Positions 32,766-42,771 of a stretch of DNA of 64,000 bases are shown here, piece after piece. The notes beneath the pieces are model-generated. The model worked only from the letters and a program-made list of their open reading frames with translations. It had not been told where the DNA came from and ran no database searches. Made by a program: the position numbers and the translations under genes. Positions within the stretch are counted from its first letter, which is position 1. Each line of letters begins with the position of its first letter. This DNA is from Actinobacteria bacterium OK074. Lineage in GTDB: Bacteria > Actinomycetota > Actinomycetes > Streptomycetales > Streptomycetaceae. The DNA is taken from contig LJCV01000088.1 of the NCBI GenBank assembly GCA_001298575.1, positions 1 through 64,000 of the forward strand, written 5' to 3'.

Positions 32766-33806
32766 TCACAGCGCCGCGGTGGTCCCCTGCCCGGAGCCGC
32801 TGCCCGCGAGCCACTGGGACCAGCCCAGGTTGAAGTCGGCGTAGCCGTTGTCCGCCGGAGCCTTGCCGCGGGGCGAACCGGTGATGGTGACGGGGTCGCC
32901 CTGCTTGACCTGGCCGTAGAACCACTTGGCGTCCGACATGGACAGGTGCACGCAGCCGTGCGAACCGCGGGCGCTGCCGCTGCCCGGGTACGGGTCGCCG
33001 GTCGAGTAGTGCACGTAGGTGCCGGACTGGGTGAGGTGGATGTCCCAGGGCAGCGTCAGGTCGTAGTAGTTGGCGCTGCCCTTGTCGCAGCTGATGCCGA
33101 CGCTACAGGAGGTCATGTGGACCTCCTTCTGCTTGTCGATGACGGCCATCGTGCCGTCCCACGTCGGGTACTCGGCGCTGCCCGCGTTGATGGACAGGGT
33201 GCGCACCAGCTTGCCGTTGCGGGTCACCTTCATGGTGTGGCCGGTCACCGAGACGTCCGCGCGGACGTCGTCGCCGATCTTGAAGGTGTGGGTGTAACTG
33301 TGCACGCCGTAGCGGCCGTTGCCGTTGCTGACGCCCTTCATGTCGGCGTCGATCTTCACCGTGGTGCCGGAGGGCCAGTACGTCTTCGGACGCCAGTCGG
33401 CGCGCCGGTCGCCCATCCAGTGCCAGGCTCCGACCACCGACTGCGAGGCGCTGACCTTCATGTGCTTCTCGACCGTGGCCCGCGCCTTGGCGGCCACCGG
33501 GTTCGTGAAGATCACCGAGATCGGCATGGCCACGCCGACCGTGGTGCCCGTCTGCGGGGTGATCGTGTCCAGCAGCATCGCCGGGCCCAGCGGCTTCGTC
33601 GGTGACGGCGAGGCGCTCGCGCTCGACTTTCCCGCCGCCTTGGCGTCGTCCCCGCTCGCCTTGTCACTGCTGCTGCCCCCACCGCAGGCACTCGCGCCCA
33701 CCAGCACCGCACCCGTGACGAGTGCGATCCCTATGCTGCCCTTGCGCCGTCCCACGACCTGCCCCACTTTCTTCTTGCTCTTCGGCCCCGACGGGCCCGA
33801 CTCCAT
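32766..33806 (-). CDS. L,D-transpeptidase lipoprotein
   Basis: The 346-aa protein has a lipobox (VGASACGGG, lipid Cys about 41), a Ser/Ala/Pro-rich linker, tandem Ig-like domains and a YkuD catalytic domain with HYSTGDPYPGSGSARGSHGCVHLSM (catalytic Cys in SHGCVHLS). It forms 3-3 cross-links in peptidoglycan outside the membrane and is typical of Streptomyces. The N-terminal Lys-rich segment precedes a hydrophobic stretch. Monocistronic. Confidence 0.95.
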   Translation of the reverse strand: MESGPSGPKSKKKVGQVVGRRKGSIGIALVTGAVLVGASACGGGSSSDKASGDDAKAAGKSSASASPSPTKPLGPAMLLDTITPQTGTTVGVAMPISVIFTNPVAAKARATVEKHMKVSASQSVVGAWHWMGDRRADWRPKTYWPSGTTVKIDADMKGVSNGNGRYGVHSYTHTFKIGDDVRADVSVTGHTMKVTRNGKLVRTLSINAGSAEYPTWDGTMAVIDKQKEVHMTSCSVGISCDKGSANYYDLTLPWDIHLTQSGTYVHYSTGDPYPGSGSARGSHGCVHLSMSDAKWFYGQVKQGDPVTITGSPRGKAPADNGYADFNLGWSQWLAGSGSGQGTTAAL

Positions 33807-33902
33807 GTCAGACAGTGACGGCGGGGGCGTCAGTTGCGTGCGGCACGTAAAGCGTGTCTCAAGATTCGCCGCGCACCACCGGGCCGGCGAACGCGCCCAC
33901 TC

Positions 33903-33917
33903 CGGGGCGTGGCCCCG
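33903..33917 (-). terminator. Hairpin after the sarcosine operon
   Basis: CGGGGC/GCCCCG with a 3-base loop, 10 bases beyond the purU stop codon on the transcribed strand. There is no U-tract, as is common in Streptomyces. Confidence 0.4.
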
Positions 33918-33926
33918 CTCCGGCCG

Positions 33927-34787
33927 TCACCTCAGAACCACCGTACGCCTCCCCTGGACGAACACCCGACCCTCGCAGTGCCAGCGGACCGCCCGGGCCA
34001 GGGCCGCCGATTCCGCGTCGCGGCCGATGGCGGCCAGGTCGTCGGGGGTGTGGCTGTGGTCGACGCCGATGACCTCCTGGGCGATGATCGGGCCTTCGTC
34101 GAGGTCGGCGGTGACGTAGTGGGCGGTCGCGCCGACGAGTTTGACGCCGCGCTCGTGTGCCTGGTGGTAGGGCTTGGCGCCCTTGAAGCTCGGCAGGAAC
34201 GAGTGGTGGATGTTGATCATCCGGCCGGCCAGCCGGTTGCACAGGCCGTCGGAGAGCACCTGCATGTAGCGGGCCAGGACGACGAGGTCGACGGCGGAGG
34301 AGTCGATGATCTCCAGGAGCCGGGCCTCCGCCTCGGCCTTGGTCGCCGCGGTGACCGGCACGTGGAAGAACGGGATGCCGTGCCAGGCGACGAGCGCCTC
34401 GTGGTCGCGGTGGTTGGAGACGACCCCGACGACGTCGACGGGCAGGTCGCCGCTGCGGGTGCGGAAGAGCAGGTCGTTGAGGCAGTGGCCGTAGCGGGAG
34501 ACCATGACCAGCACCCGGCGGCGGGCGGTGACCGGTTCGAGGTTCCAGCGCATGGCGAAGTCGGGGGCCACCGCGGCGAATTCCCTCAGCAGCGTCTTGG
34601 TGGTGTTCTCGCCCGCGGGGGCGGCGAAGCGCACCCGCATGAAGAAGTGGCCGTCGCGGCGGTCGCCGAACTGCTGGTTGTCGATGATGTCGCTGCCCTG
34701 TTCGAGCAGGAAGCGCGAGACGGCGTGGACGATGCCGGGCGCCTCGGGACAGTCGAGGGTCAGGACGTACTCGGTGGACGTTTCCAT
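33927..34787 (-). CDS. purU: Formyltetrahydrofolate deformylase
   Basis: The 286-aa protein has an N-terminal ACT domain (YVLTLDCPEAPGIVHAVSRFLLEQG) and a formyltransferase-like domain with VVSNHRDHEAL, ARYMQVLSDGLC, INIHHSFLPSFKGAKPYHQAHERGVKLVGATAHYV. It hydrolyses 10-formyl-THF to formate and THF, recycling folate loaded by sarcosine oxidation. ATGA overlap with soxG, RBS GGAGG. Last gene of the glyA-soxBDAG-purU operon. Confidence 0.96.
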   Translation of the reverse strand: METSTEYVLTLDCPEAPGIVHAVSRFLLEQGSDIIDNQQFGDRRDGHFFMRVRFAAPAGENTTKTLLREFAAVAPDFAMRWNLEPVTARRRVLVMVSRYGHCLNDLLFRTRSGDLPVDVVGVVSNHRDHEALVAWHGIPFFHVPVTAATKAEAEARLLEIIDSSAVDLVVLARYMQVLSDGLCNRLAGRMINIHHSFLPSFKGAKPYHQAHERGVKLVGATAHYVTADLDEGPIIAQEVIGVDHSHTPDDLAAIGRDAESAALARAVRWHCEGRVFVQGRRTVVLR

Positions 34788-35395
34788 CAGGCCACCTCCG
34801 GGCCGCGGTACTCGCTGATCGCGTCGATGAGCCAACGCGCCAGGTGGTCGGCGAACGAGGACCGCGGGAAGAGCCGGTAGGTCGGCGCGTCGTCGGTCTG
34901 CCAGAGCAGGACCGCGACGGGGCCGACCGTGGTCGACACCGCCCGGCCGGGGCCGAAGGCCCGCGGGTGCAGGTCCAACGGGCAGCCCTTCTCCAGCACT
35001 TGCCGGGCGGCCGGGCCGCTCAGCTCCAGTGTGGTGCGGTTGGCGGAGACGTCCACGACGGAGCCCGGGGCGCCGTCGAGCGCCTCGCGCAGTTCGGCGG
35101 TCACGGCGGTCGCCTCGGCCTGGGAGAGCACCAGCCACTCGTCGGGGCCGAGCCAGACGACCGTGTGCGGGCCGGTCGTGGTGGTGTGGCCGCACTGCCG
35201 CGGCAGCGGGGTCCCGAGGGCCTTCTCGACGCGGTCGGCCGCTTCGGCGGCGGGGTCGACCCGCAGGTTCACCATGGTGAGGAACGGCCACTCGGTCAGG
35301 GTGACGCCGCGGGCGCCGGTGACCGCGGCGGCGCGCATCCGCTCCGCCAGGTGTGCCAGCGGGCTCACCCGGGCGTCGGTGGTGGGCTCAGCCAT
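34787..35395 (-). CDS. soxG: Sarcosine oxidase gamma subunit
   Basis: The 202-aa protein has the SoxG pattern ([77 protein letters not shown]). It is the smaller GcvT-related subunit of the four-subunit oxidase, contacting the alpha subunit. It overlaps soxA by 8 bases and purU by an ATGA. Confidence 0.93.
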   Translation of the reverse strand: MAEPTTDARVSPLAHLAERMRAAAVTGARGVTLTEWPFLTMVNLRVDPAAEAADRVEKALGTPLPRQCGHTTTTGPHTVVWLGPDEWLVLSQAEATAVTAELREALDGAPGSVVDVSANRTTLELSGPAARQVLEKGCPLDLHPRAFGPGRAVSTTVGPVAVLLWQTDDAPTYRLFPRSSFADHLARWLIDAISEYRGPEVA

Positions 35396-38237
35396 CGCGC
35401 TTGGTCCCTTCGGGGTCGTAGAGGACGAAGTCGGCCACCTCGACGGGCACCAACTCCTCGCCCACCGGGGCGAGGAGGGTCTGGCCGATCCTGGCCCGGC
35501 CGTCGGCGACGAGGGCGAGGGCGAAGGGGCGGCCGAGGGCCGGGCTGTGGTAGCTGGAGGTGACGTGGCCGAGCATCGGCACCGGCACCGTCTCCACGTC
35601 GACGTCCGGGGCGACGAGTTGGGTGCCTTCCGGTAGCCGGGTCGTGCGGTCGCTCGGGAGCAGGCCGACGAGTTGCTTGCGGTCGGTGCGGGCGGTGTCG
35701 GCGCGGGAGTAGGACCGCCTGCCGATGAAGTCCTTCTGCTTCGAGACCACCCAGGACATGCCCGCGTCCTGCGGGGTGACGGTGCCGTCGGTGTCCTGGC
35801 CGACGATGATGTAGCCCTTCTCGGCCCGCAGCACGTGCATGGTCTCGGTGCCGTACGGGGTGATGCCGTAGGGCTGTCCGGCTTCGTGGACCTGCTCCCA
35901 GACGGAACGGCCGTACCACGCCGAGACGTTGATCTCGTAGGCGAGTTCGCCGGAGAAGGAGATCCGGCAGATCCGGGCCGGGATGCCGGAGGCCAGGGTG
36001 GTCTCGCGGAAGGCCATGAACGGGAACGCCTCGGCCGACAGGTCGACGTCCGGGGCGAGTCGGTCCACGACCGCGCGCGACTTCGGTCCCACGACGGCGA
36101 TCGTCGCCCACTGTTCGGTCACCGAGGTGCAGTGGACGTCGAGTTCGGGCCACTCGGTCTGCGACCACTCCTCCAGCCAGTCCAGGACGCCCGCGGCGCC
36201 GCCGGTGGTGGTGGTCATGAAGTAGCGGTTGTCGTCGAGGCGCAGGGTCACGCCGTCGTCGAAGATCATGCCGTCGGGCTTGCACATGACGCCGTAGCGG
36301 GCCGTGCCGGGCTTGAGCTTCTTGAAGGCGTTGGTGTAGACGCGGTTGAGGAACTCGCCCGCGTCCGCACCCCAGATCTCGATCTTGCCGAGGGTGGAGG
36401 CGTCCATGAAGGCCACGCCCTCCCGGGCCGCACGGCACTCGCGCGCCACGGCGGTGTCCATGTCCTCACCGGGCCGGGGGTAGTACCGGGGGCGCTTCCA
36501 CTGCCCGACGTCCTCGAACTCCGCCCCGTGCCCGACGTGCCAGCCGTGGATGGCGGTCGTGCGCTCCGGGTCGAAGAGTTCGCCGCGCTCCCGCCCGGCC
36601 AGCGCGGCGAACGCCACCGGCGCGTACGGCGCCCGGTAGGCCGTGGTGCCGATCTCCCCCGGTGAGCCGCCGAGGACCTGGGCGATCACGCCGATCGCGT
36701 TGACGCCGGACGTCTTGCCCTGGTCGTTGGCGGTGCCGAGCGAGGTGTAGCGCTTGACGTGCTCCACACCGCGCATGCCGGCACCGGTGGAGCGCAGGAC
36801 GTCGGCGACGGTCGAGTCGCGCTGGAGGTCCACGAAGTGGCTGTCCCAGTCGCCGGGTTCACCGTCGGGGGCGGGCACCAGCCACAGCGCGCGCGTCGGC
36901 GCGGGCGCGCTGCCGGGGGCGGGCGGCGGCACGGGAACCGGGAACCCGGCGTCCGTCGCGGCCAGCGCACCGGCCCGCGCCCCTTCGGCCCGGCAGCCGT
37001 CGAGGTCGTACGTCCCCTGCGCCGCGCCCACGACCCGCTGGTCCGGTACGGCGCCGTCGGGGACGAAGGCGACCAGGTCCTCGTCCCAGCGCAGCCGGCC
37101 CTGGCGCTGGCTGTGCAGGTGCACGACCGGACTCCAGCCGCCGGAGACGGCGAGCAGGTCGCAGTCGAACGACTGGGGTGCACCGGCGAGTTGACCGTCC
37201 TCGCCGAGGGCCTGGACGGTGACGCCGGTGAGCCGTCCTTCGCCCGTGGTGTCGACCACCGCGCTGCCCGTCAGCACCCGCACCCCGGTCCGCGCGGCCA
37301 ACTCGGCAGCCCGGGGCGAGAGTTCGGGGCGCGCGTCCGCGACGGCGGCGATGTCGACGCCCGCGGCATGGAGATCGGCGACCGTGTCGTAGGCGCTGTC
37401 GTTGGTGGTGCCCACCACGGCCCGCGAACCCGGGGCCACGGCGTACCGGTTGAGGTAGGTGCGCACGGCGGCGGCCAGCATCACGCCGGGGCGGTCGTTG
37501 CCGGCGAAGGTCAGCGGACGTTCGTGCGCACCGGTCGCCAGGACGACCTGGCGGGCCCGGATGTGCCACAGCCGCTGACGGGAGACGCCCTGCGGGGCGG
37601 CGGCTCCGAGGTGGTCGGTACGCCGCTGGAGGGCCAGCACGTAGTTGTCGTCGTAGGACCCGAAGGCGGTGGTGCGGTGCAGGACGACGGCCTCGGCGGC
37701 GGCGTCGAGTGCCGCGCGGGCCTCGGCGGCCCACCGCGGGAGGCCGGGCCCGGAGAGCAGCGAACCGCCGCACTCGGGCTGGTCGTCGACGAGGATCACC
37801 CGGGCGCCGGAGGCGGCGGCAGCGGACGCGGCGGCGAGTCCGGCCGGTCCGGCGCCGACGACCAGGACGTCGGTGTGGACGTACTTCTTGTCGTAGACAG
37901 CGGGGTCGTCGCCCGGGTCGAGGCGGCCCATCCCGGAGAGCGTCGTGGCGCTCAGGCCGTCGTACAGCTCCGTCGTCGTGGCCGGGAGCATCCCCTCGGA
38001 GTACGAACCGCCCAGTTGCAGCAGGGCGTTGGGCTCCTCGACGCCCGCGGTGACGATGCCGCGCGGGCGGCCTCGGTAGAGCGACGGGGCGACCTCGACG
38101 AGCCCGTTCGCCAGCATCGCCGAGGCGACGGTGTCGCCGGGGTGCCCGGTGAGTTCCCGCCCGTCGACGGTGAACCGCAGGACGGCGGAGCGGTCGATCC
38201 GGCCGCCCTGCCCGAGCCGGAAGTGCTGGTCGGTCAT
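35388..38237 (-). CDS. soxA: Sarcosine oxidase alpha subunit
   Basis: The 949-aa protein has an N-terminal 2Fe-2S-like/FAD part ([44 protein letters not shown], dinucleotide fold about 125-150), a cysteine segment [11 protein letters not shown], and a C-terminal aminomethyltransferase (GcvT) half from about 560 ([16 protein letters not shown]). It oxidatively demethylates sarcosine, delivering the methyl group to THF as 5,10-methylene-THF with H2O2 produced. ATG 38237 overlaps the soxD stop. Confidence 0.96.
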   Translation of the reverse strand: MTDQHFRLGQGGRIDRSAVLRFTVDGRELTGHPGDTVASAMLANGLVEVAPSLYRGRPRGIVTAGVEEPNALLQLGGSYSEGMLPATTTELYDGLSATTLSGMGRLDPGDDPAVYDKKYVHTDVLVVGAGPAGLAAASAAAASGARVILVDDQPECGGSLLSGPGLPRWAAEARAALDAAAEAVVLHRTTAFGSYDDNYVLALQRRTDHLGAAAPQGVSRQRLWHIRARQVVLATGAHERPLTFAGNDRPGVMLAAAVRTYLNRYAVAPGSRAVVGTTNDSAYDTVADLHAAGVDIAAVADARPELSPRAAELAARTGVRVLTGSAVVDTTGEGRLTGVTVQALGEDGQLAGAPQSFDCDLLAVSGGWSPVVHLHSQRQGRLRWDEDLVAFVPDGAVPDQRVVGAAQGTYDLDGCRAEGARAGALAATDAGFPVPVPPPAPGSAPAPTRALWLVPAPDGEPGDWDSHFVDLQRDSTVADVLRSTGAGMRGVEHVKRYTSLGTANDQGKTSGVNAIGVIAQVLGGSPGEIGTTAYRAPYAPVAFAALAGRERGELFDPERTTAIHGWHVGHGAEFEDVGQWKRPRYYPRPGEDMDTAVARECRAAREGVAFMDASTLGKIEIWGADAGEFLNRVYTNAFKKLKPGTARYGVMCKPDGMIFDDGVTLRLDDNRYFMTTTTGGAAGVLDWLEEWSQTEWPELDVHCTSVTEQWATIAVVGPKSRAVVDRLAPDVDLSAEAFPFMAFRETTLASGIPARICRISFSGELAYEINVSAWYGRSVWEQVHEAGQPYGITPYGTETMHVLRAEKGYIIVGQDTDGTVTPQDAGMSWVVSKQKDFIGRRSYSRADTARTDRKQLVGLLPSDRTTRLPEGTQLVAPDVDVETVPVPMLGHVTSSYHSPALGRPFALALVADGRARIGQTLLAPVGEELVPVEVADFVLYDPEGTKRDG

Positions 38238-38515
38238 CGGTTGTCTCCAGGGCGGGGCTCGTCGAGCCGGTAGGAGGCGAGCACCGCGTGACTGGCGGTG
38301 TCCCGCAGGACGTTGAACCAGCGACGGCAGCCGGTGCTGTGCATCCAGCGCTCGGCGAAGGGGCCCTTGGGGTTGTCGCGGTAGAAGACGTACCGGGCCC
38401 ACTGCTCGTCGGTGAGGTCCGCGGGGTTCTCCGGGTGGGGAACGTGGGCCTGTCCGCCGTAGTGGTACTCGGTCTCGTCCCGCGGCCCGCACCATGGGCA
38501 GGTGATCAGCAGCAC
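38234..38515 (-). CDS. soxD: Sarcosine oxidase delta subunit
   Basis: The 93-aa protein has the zinc-binding SoxD pattern: [22 protein letters not shown] and [14 protein letters not shown]. It is the small subunit of the heterotetramer. Ten bases separate it from soxB; ATGA overlap with soxA. Confidence 0.95.
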   Translation of the reverse strand: MLLITCPWCGPRDETEYHYGGQAHVPHPENPADLTDEQWARYVFYRDNPKGPFAERWMHSTGCRRWFNVLRDTASHAVLASYRLDEPRPGDNR

Positions 38516-38525
38516 GGTGTCCTCC

Positions 38526-39746
38526 TCAGTGGGCCACGGCCGCGGCGCCGTGTTCGTCGATCAACGCGCCCGTGGTGAAGCGTTCGAGGGCGAAGGGCGC
38601 GTTCAGGGGATGCGGTTCGCCCGTGGCGATGGTGTGCGCGAAGGTCCAGCCGGCGGCCGGGGTGGCCTTGAAACCGCCGGTGCCCCAGCCGCAGTTGACG
38701 TAGAGGTTCTCGACGGGGGTGGCGCCGATGACCGGGGAGGCGTCCGGGGTGACGTCGACGATGCCGCCCCAGGTGCGCAGCACGTGGGCGCGGGCGAAGA
38801 CGGGGAACAGTTCGACGGCGGCGGCCATCTGCTGCTCGATCACGTGGAAGGAGCCGCGCTGCCCGTAGCCGTTGTAGGAGTCGACGCCCGCGCCCATCAC
38901 CAGTTCGCCCTTGTGCGCCTGGGAGACGTAGACGTGCACGTGGTTGGACATGACGACGGTGGGGTGCACCGGTTCGTGCAGTTCGGAGACCAGCGCCTGC
39001 AACGGGTGCGACTGCACCGGCAGCCGGACGCCCGCCAGCTCGGCCAGCACGCTGCTGTGCCCGGCCGCGGCGAGGCCGACCCGGCCGGCGAGGATGCGGC
39101 CGCGGTTGGTGTCGACGCCCACGACCCGGTCGCCGTCCTTGACGAAGCCGGTGACCTCGCAGCCCTGGATCAGGTCCACGCCCAGCCGGTCGGCGCCGCG
39201 GGCCAGCGCCCAGGCGACGTGGTCGTGCTTGGCGATGCCGGCCCGCGGCTGGAAGGTGCCGCCGAGGACCGGGTACCGGGTGCGGGTCGAGACGTTGACG
39301 ATGGGGCAGACCTCGGCGACCTCCTCCGGCGTGAGCCACTCGGCGTCGACTCCGTTGAGGCGGTTGGCGTTGACCCGGCGCATGCCCTCGCGGACGTCCT
39401 GGAGGGTGTGCGCGAGGTTGAGGACACCGCGTTGGCTGAACAGGAAGTCGTAGTCCAGCTCCTCCGGGAGCCCTTCCCACAGCTTCAGCGCGTGCTCGTA
39501 GATCGCCGCGCTCTCGTCCCACAGGTAGTTGGAGCGGATGATCGTGGTGTTGCGGGCCATGTTGCCGCCGGCCAGCCAGCCCTTCTCCAGGACGGCGACG
39601 TTGGTGATGCCGTGGTTCTTGGCCAGGTAGTAGGCGGTGGCCAGGCCGTGCCCTCCGCCGCCGACGACGATGGCGTCGTAGGAGGGGCGCGGGTCGGGGT
39701 TGCGCCAGAGGAAGTCCGGGTGTTCCGGGAGCGGCGTGGCGGTCAT
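38526..39746 (-). CDS. soxB: Sarcosine oxidase beta subunit
   Basis: The 406-aa FAD oxidoreductase has [44 protein letters not shown], and a C-terminal [17 protein letters not shown]. It carries covalent FMN and non-covalent FAD and holds the sarcosine oxidation site with SoxA. It overlaps glyA by 4 bases. Confidence 0.97.
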   Translation of the reverse strand: MTATPLPEHPDFLWRNPDPRPSYDAIVVGGGGHGLATAYYLAKNHGITNVAVLEKGWLAGGNMARNTTIIRSNYLWDESAAIYEHALKLWEGLPEELDYDFLFSQRGVLNLAHTLQDVREGMRRVNANRLNGVDAEWLTPEEVAEVCPIVNVSTRTRYPVLGGTFQPRAGIAKHDHVAWALARGADRLGVDLIQGCEVTGFVKDGDRVVGVDTNRGRILAGRVGLAAAGHSSVLAELAGVRLPVQSHPLQALVSELHEPVHPTVVMSNHVHVYVSQAHKGELVMGAGVDSYNGYGQRGSFHVIEQQMAAAVELFPVFARAHVLRTWGGIVDVTPDASPVIGATPVENLYVNCGWGTGGFKATPAAGWTFAHTIATGEPHPLNAPFALERFTTGALIDEHGAAAVAH

Positions 39747-41062
39747 GCGGGGCCTCCGTAAAGGGGGAAGGCGGAGGTGAGCTTTCCGACTCGGGCGCGC
39801 AGTTCGTCGTCGGGCCGCTCGCCCTTCAGTGCCTCCGCGACGATGTCGGCGACCTCCCGGAACTCCGTCGCGCCGAAGCCTCGGGGGGCCAGGGCCGGGG
39901 TGCCGATCCGCAGTCCCGAGGAGACCATCGGCGGGCGGGGGTCGAAGGGCACCGCGTTGCGGTTGACGGTGATGCCGACGCGGTGCAGCCGGTCCTCGGC
40001 CTGCCGCCCGTCGAGGGCGGAGCCACGCAGGTCGACGAGGACCAGGTGGACCTCGGTGCCGCCGGTCAGCACGCTGATCCCGGCCTCGGCGACGTCGTCG
40101 GCCAGCAGCCGTCCGGCCAGGATCCGGGCCCCCTCCAGGGTGCGCCGCTGGCGCTCCTTGAACTCCTCGCCCGCCGCGACCTTGAAGGCCACCGCCTTCG
40201 CCGCGATCACATGCTCCAGCGGGCCGCCCTGCTGGCCGGGGAAGACCGCGGAGTTGATCTTCTTGGCCAGGCCGGCCCGGCTGAGGATCACCCCGCCGCG
40301 CGGACCGCCGAGGGTCTTGTGGGTGGTGGTCGTGACGACGTCGGCGTACGGCACCGGGTTCGGGTGCAGGCCCGCGGCCACCAGTCCCGCGAAGTGCGCC
40401 ATGTCCACCAGCAGATACGCGCCCACCTCGTCCGCGATCCGGCGGAACTCCGCGAAGTCCAGCCGCCGGGGGTAGGCCGACCAGCCGGCGACGATCATCC
40501 TGGGCCGGTGCTCACGGGCGAGACGCTCGACCTCGCCCATGTCGATCCGGAGGTCGGCGGCGCGCACGTGGTAGGGCACGACGTTGTAGAGCTTGCCGGA
40601 GTAGTTGAGGCGCATGCCGTGGGTGAGGTGGCCGCCGTGCGCCAGGTCGAGCCCGAGGATCGTGTCGCCGGGGTCGAGCAGCGCGAACATCGCGGCCGCG
40701 TTGGCCTGGGCGCCCGAGTGCGGCTGCACGTTCGCGGCCTCGGCGCCGAAGAGTTCCTTCACCCGGTCGACGGCCAACTGCTCGACGACGTCGACGTGTT
40801 CGCAGCCGCCGTAGTAGCGGCGGCCCGGGTAGCCCTCGGCGTACTTGTTGGTCAGCACCGAGCCCTGGGCCTCCATGACGGCGGCCGGGGCGAAGTTCTC
40901 CGAGGCGATCATCTCCAGGGTGGACTGCTGGCGGCGCAGTTCGGCATCGACGGCGGCGGCGATGTCCGGGTCCAGCTCGCTCAGCGGAGTGGAGAGGGAG
41001 GAGGTGGTGGAGGAGGAGGTGAACGTGCTGATCGACGGGTTCGCCGCCATCTGAGCTGCCAT
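39743..41062 (-). CDS. glyA: Serine hydroxymethyltransferase
   Basis: The 439-aa PLP enzyme has [64 protein letters not shown] (PLP Lys) and [21 protein letters not shown]. It has an unusual Ser/Thr-rich N-terminal extension of about 25 residues. It interconverts serine and glycine with methylene-THF and so uses the one-carbon unit and glycine released by sarcosine oxidase. First gene of the leftward operon, divergent from the GntR gene. Confidence 0.97.
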   Translation of the reverse strand: MAAQMAANPSISTFTSSSTTSSLSTPLSELDPDIAAAVDAELRRQQSTLEMIASENFAPAAVMEAQGSVLTNKYAEGYPGRRYYGGCEHVDVVEQLAVDRVKELFGAEAANVQPHSGAQANAAAMFALLDPGDTILGLDLAHGGHLTHGMRLNYSGKLYNVVPYHVRAADLRIDMGEVERLAREHRPRMIVAGWSAYPRRLDFAEFRRIADEVGAYLLVDMAHFAGLVAAGLHPNPVPYADVVTTTTHKTLGGPRGGVILSRAGLAKKINSAVFPGQQGGPLEHVIAAKAVAFKVAAGEEFKERQRRTLEGARILAGRLLADDVAEAGISVLTGGTEVHLVLVDLRGSALDGRQAEDRLHRVGITVNRNAVPFDPRPPMVSSGLRIGTPALAPRGFGATEFREVADIVAEALKGERPDDELRARVGKLTSAFPLYGGPA

Positions 41063-41096
41063 CTGAGCACCATCCTGAGAGCCAACTAATGAGCAA

Positions 41097-41108
41097 CTGA
41101 TATATCAG
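41097..41108. promoter_or_regulatory. Palindromic GntR operator
   Basis: CTGATATATCAG is a perfect 12-bp palindrome in an AT-rich pocket, 35 bp upstream of glyA and 49 bp upstream of the GntR gene. Its position suits an FCD-type GntR repressor controlling both directions. Confidence 0.6.
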
Positions 41109-41156
41109 CCTCTGCGGTAAGGTATGTGAGCTTGCCGGACCGGTCAAGGGGGCCTC

Positions 41157-41822
41157 ATGCAGCAGGTGGCGACCGAACCCATGGGCGAGGAACTCTCCCT
41201 CGCCGAACGCGCCTACCGCGCCGTCCGCGACCGGCTCGTCATGCTGGAGATCCGCCCCGGCGCACCGATCAACGAGGAGCAGCTGGCACAGTCCCTCGGC
41301 GTCGGACGCACTCCGGTGCGCGAGGCCCTCAAGCGGCTCCAGTACGAGCGCCTGATCACGACCTACCCGCGGCGCGGGACCTTCGCCACCGACGTCAACA
41401 TCACCGACCTGGCCCATATCTCCGAGGTGCGCCAGGAGTTGGAGCCGCTGGCCGCCGCCCAGGCGGCACGGCGGGCCACGGCCGCGGACCGCGCGGCCCT
41501 GACGGCGCTGCGGCGGCAACTGGCGGCCGTGGACTCCCGTCGGCACGACGCCGCCGAGCTGATGCACCTCGACCTGCGGGTCCACCGCGCCATCTACGCC
41601 GCCACCCACAACCCCTACCTGGAGGACACCCTCGTCCGCCACGACAACCTGGCCACGCGCATCTGGTGCCTGTTCGTCGACCGGCTGTCCGACATGGCCG
41701 GGCACGTCGAGGAGCACGGGCCGTTGATCGAGGCGATCGTCGCGGGCGACCCCGACCGGGCGGCACGGCTCGCCCGCGGCCATGTCGAGGGCTTCGAGCG
41801 GGCCATTCGCGGCGCCATGTGA
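41157..41822 (+). CDS. GntR family (FCD) transcriptional regulator
   Basis: The 221-aa protein has a winged-helix GntR domain (AYRAVRDRLVMLEIRPGAPINEEQLAQSLGVGRTPVREALKRLQYERLITTYPRRGTF) and an FCD effector domain with HLDLRVHRAIYAATHNPYLEDTL metal ligands. RBS AAGGGGG. It probably represses the divergent glyA-sox operon in response to a glycine/sarcosine-type effector. Confidence 0.93.
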   Translation: MQQVATEPMGEELSLAERAYRAVRDRLVMLEIRPGAPINEEQLAQSLGVGRTPVREALKRLQYERLITTYPRRGTFATDVNITDLAHISEVRQELEPLAAAQAARRATAADRAALTALRRQLAAVDSRRHDAAELMHLDLRVHRAIYAATHNPYLEDTLVRHDNLATRIWCLFVDRLSDMAGHVEEHGPLIEAIVAGDPDRAARLARGHVEGFERAIRGAM

Positions 41823-41949
41823 GCCGTCGTCAACTCGCTTGAGGGCGGCTGGAGTTGCCGCTGTCTCGGTGCGCGGCGCCCCGGGGCTCCTCCGGGCGCA
41901 GACGGGGTCTGCCCGCCGGCCTGGTCCACAGATGCGGGGCGGCGCCGCC

Positions 41950-42591
41950 CTCCCGGGGGGCTGGGCGATCATGCAGCGGACGCAGCGTTCGATCTTCACC
42001 CGCCACAGCCGGGCGGCCTCGTTCCCGTCGGCGTCGCGCAACGCGTCGTAGACGACCGCGTCCTCGGTGGTGATGGTGTCGAACGCCTGGCTGTAGTCCG
42101 TGTCCAGGACGGTGACGAACATCCGCAGCCGGGCCGTGAGGCGTTCGAAGGTGCGGGAGGTCCGCGGGGCGGGCGAAGGCGTCCCGGAAGCGCGGGTCGA
42201 CTTCGCGGATACGGGCGTGGTCGTGCTCCCTGGCCGCCGTACGGACCTCCGCCAGGGCCACCCCGGCCGGACCGAGGCGCCCGGGGCCGAGCATGGCGAC
42301 GCGGCGGATGAGCAGCGCGCCGAGGCCGGCGCGCAGGGCGTAGAGATCGAGGACGTCCTTCACGGTGACGGTGGGCACGGCGCTCACGCCGCCCGGAAGC
42401 GGATCGAGCATGCCCTCCTCCGCCAGCGCCTACAGCCCCGCCCGCACCGCACGGCGGGAGAGGCCGGGCCGGGCCACGAGCGGCGCCTCCCGGACCCGGT
42501 CGCCGGGCCGGTGGTCACCGGCGAGCACGGCGGCGAGCACCGCTTCGCGCAGCAGGCCCACGGCGGGGCCGGAGGCGCCGGGCGCCGCCAC
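41950..42591 (-). pseudogene. Broken GntR-family regulator
   Basis: Reading leftward from GTG 42591, the translation shows a GntR wing (LLREAVLAAVLAGDHRPGDRVREAPLVARPGLSRRAVRAGL) interrupted by an in-frame TAG (42432-42430), then ALAEEGMLDPLPGGVSAVPTVTVKDVLDLYALRAGLGALL, an FCD-like start. Near 42150 the frame shifts to FERLTARLRMFVTVLDTDYSQAFDTI. A stop plus a frameshift mean no working regulator. The 3' end runs towards 41950 with no clear natural stop, so the limit is approximate. The rest of 41823-42771 holds no other gene. Confidence 0.7.
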
Positions 42592-42771
42592 CCGTGCCGT
42601 TGTGGAGAGGCCGGGAGCGCCGAGTGCGCACGTGCCGTGGTCGTTCGAGTCGTTTTCCAGGGCCGCGGATGGCCGGGGTGTCGTACGCCGGGCGCGGGGT
42701 GCCGACCCGGCTGAAGGGGGGCCGCGGACGGGGTCCAGGTGGTGGACCAGGTCAGCTTCCCGCAGTACTCG

